Shown here: positions 6,137-6,725 of the stretch, in pieces
Numbering within the stretch: position 1 is the stretch's first letter
Layout of the letters: every line of letters begins with the position of its first letter
Source of the DNA: Bacillota bacterium
GTDB lineage: Bacteria; Bacillota; Syntrophomonadia; Syntrophomonadales; Syntrophomonadaceae
Assembly: GCA_017861475.1 (NCBI GenBank)
Contig: JAGFXV010000081.1
Coordinates: forward strand, 1-6,725
Length of the DNA: 6,725 nucleotides
Reading direction: 5' to 3'
Notes under the pieces: generated by a model
What the model was told of the DNA's origin: nothing
Database searches by the model: none
What the model saw: the letters and a program-made list of their open reading frames with translations, nothing else
Made by a program: the position numbers and the translations under genes

Positions 6137-6241
6137 ATGTTCAGCGATAAGATTTGGTTCGGGTTGAATAAACATAGGTACATTTTAGGAAAGTTTCATG
6201 AAGATTTGATGAAGATACTCAAGTACTGCTTGGGGAATTAA
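6137..6241 (+). CDS. Possible 34-residue ORF ending at a terminator (uncertain)
   Basis: An ATG-started ORF, starting MFSDKIWFGLNKHRY, ends in TAA two bases before the stem of an intrinsic terminator. That position is what makes it worth noting. Against it, the nearest Shine-Dalgarno-like GAGG (6118-6121) is 15 bases upstream, which is too far, and no promoter is clear between it and the tRNA terminator. It has no membrane segment or motif I can assign. It may be a chance ORF, a fragment of a lost gene, or part of an untranslated small RNA. Confidence 0.2.
   Translation: MFSDKIWFGLNKHRYILGKFHEDLMKILKYCLGN
6182..6214. repeat. Three tandem 11-bp repeats, possible response-regulator site
   Basis: Three adjacent 11-bp units at 6182-6192, 6193-6203 and 6204-6214 share the pattern rTTTnAtGAAg. 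Units two and three match at 9 of 11 positions, one and three at 8, and one and two at 7. An 11-bp period places each unit on the same face of the helix, as in direct-repeat sites of OmpR/PhoB-family regulators. The repeat is seen; the regulator is inference. Confidence 0.45.
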
Positions 6242-6242
6242 T

Positions 6243-6285
6243 AAATCCGTTTCCTGCTGCAATGGAGGAAAACGGATTTTTCATC
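6243..6285 (+). terminator. Intrinsic terminator with no clear parent gene
   Basis: The left arm AAATCCGTTTCCT (6243-6255) pairs with a right arm at 6266-6279 with one bulged A, and the loop is about 10 bases. A run of T (6277-6281) and a pyrimidine-rich tract follow on the plus strand. It stands 167 bases beyond the tRNA and about 115 bases before the acyl-CoA synthetase. It may back up the tRNA terminator, end a small transcript starting near 6130-6230, or act as an attenuator. Confidence 0.7.
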
Positions 6286-6336
6286 TTCTTTTTCCGAATT
6301 TTCAAACGTAAATATTATAGCACTTTCAGGTATTTA

Positions 6337-6365
6337 TTTACATTCTTGTTATGTCAGCCCATTAT
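6337..6365 (+). promoter_or_regulatory. Probable sigma-A promoter of the acyl-CoA synthetase gene
   Basis: TTTACA (6337-6342, five of six consensus) and CATTAT (6360-6365, four of six) are separated by 17 bases. Transcription would start near 6372, giving a leader of under 30 bases. A perfect palindrome, CTTTTAATTAAAAG (6371-6384), lies at the predicted start point, where a repressor could act. The gene's ribosome site AAGGGGG (6383-6389) follows. Confidence 0.5.
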
Positions 6366-6398
6366 GGTAACTTTTAATTAAAAAGGGGGTATCTTTGT

Positions 6399-6725
6399 AT
6401 GGCAGCACCTGGTTCCAGAAATCCGCTTGAAACGATCACCAGCCTCGCCCAAACACAGATGATGTCATTGGGCTCGGAGTTGGAATATCAGGCCGCGGCA
6501 CAGCCTGATCATCCCGTTCTTATCTTTGAAGACCGGATCATCACCTATGGAGAGTTAAATGCTCTGGCCAACCGCTATGCGAATTATTTCGCTTCCCTGG
6601 GGCTGAAAAAAGGAGATGTCGCCGCCCTTTTGATGGAAAACCGGCCGGAATTCCTTGCCTGCGCTACGGGCTTAAGCAAGTTGGGCGTCATCGTTTCGCT
6701 CATTAACAATGGGGTACGCAAGGAA
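6399..6725 (+). CDS. Long-chain acyl-CoA synthetase (FadD6/FATP type), N-terminal part (partial)
   Basis: The first 109 codons of an AMP-forming acyl-CoA synthetase are present; the gene runs off the right end. The enzyme activates fatty acids with ATP and CoA for breakdown or lipid synthesis. Visible features are QPDHPVLIFEDRIITYGELN (about residues 37-56), the opening of the AMP-binding domain, then ALANRYANYFASLGLKKGD (57-75) and the block LLMENRPEFLAC...SKLGVIVSLINNG (78-105). The last block fits the very-long-chain/FATP-like branch (usually LGxAKxGxxxALIN) better than short-chain acetyl-CoA synthetases. The ATP and CoA motifs lie outside the window, so substrate length is not proven. The ATG start has AAGGGGG (6383-6389) nine bases upstream. 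It is transcribed away from the repair cluster, with no clear functional link to it. Confidence 0.9.
   Translation, partial: MAAPGSRNPLETITSLAQTQMMSLGSELEYQAAAQPDHPVLIFEDRIITYGELNALANRYANYFASLGLKKGDVAALLMENRPEFLACATGLSKLGVIVSLINNGVRKE

Larger units (their letters stand above)
6077..6398. other. Intergenic region between tRNA-Leu and the acyl-CoA synthetase
   Basis: This 322-base stretch has no convincing protein gene. In order it holds the tRNA terminator, a weak 34-codon ORF (6137-6241), three tandem 11-bp repeats (6182-6214), a small hairpin (6218-6234), a second intrinsic terminator (6243-6281), a probable promoter (6337-6365), a 14-bp palindrome (6371-6384) and the ribosome site of the next gene. 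Confidence 0.7.

Noticed and set aside
1..6725. CRISPR array, insertion sequence, toxin-antitoxin or defence system
   Set aside because: No spaced repeat array, transposase, terminal inverted repeats or toxin-like gene pair was seen. The gene order is that of ordinary housekeeping DNA.

Overview
The window looks like chromosomal DNA of a low-to-middle GC Bacillota bacterium, probably an endospore former (Clostridia or Negativicutes type). The evidence is the order polA - small gene - mutM - ytaF, where YtaF is a sporulation membrane protein family. Strong AGGAGG-type ribosome sites, a TTG start, a tRNA with encoded CCA and a perfect sigma-A type promoter agree with this. The genus cannot be named from the sequence alone.

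Left to middle, minus strand (read from right to left): an ECF sigma factor (5126-5707) and its membrane zinc-finger anti-sigma factor (4046-5092) form a two-gene signalling unit that ends at a rho-independent terminator (about 3971-4006). Next comes a DNA repair cluster. It holds DNA polymerase I (1314-3941), a 52-residue Cys-rich protein (1136-1294) and the 8-oxoguanine glycosylase MutM (327-1133), spaced 19 and 2 bases apart. After an 81-base gap comes the N-terminal part of YtaF (1-245), which leaves the window. MutM excises oxidised purines, and Pol I can fill the gap and remove the flap, so the two act in one base excision repair pathway. The small protein between them is the most interesting unassigned gene.

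Right side, plus strand: a divergent intergenic region (5708-5991) leads to a tRNA-Leu(CAA) gene (5992-6076) with a consensus promoter and its own terminator. A 322-base stretch follows, holding a weak 34-codon ORF, three tandem 11-bp repeats, a second intrinsic terminator with no clear parent gene, and a promoter. The 5' end of a long-chain acyl-CoA synthetase gene (6399 to the window end) follows.

Most of the window is ordinary housekeeping DNA, and no new multi-gene system can be claimed. The points worth a second look are the Cys-rich small protein coupled to mutM, an Asp in place of the usual Glu steric gate in Pol I, the DUF4349-like sensor fused to the anti-sigma factor, and the repeats, small ORF and terminator between the tRNA and the acyl-CoA synthetase.
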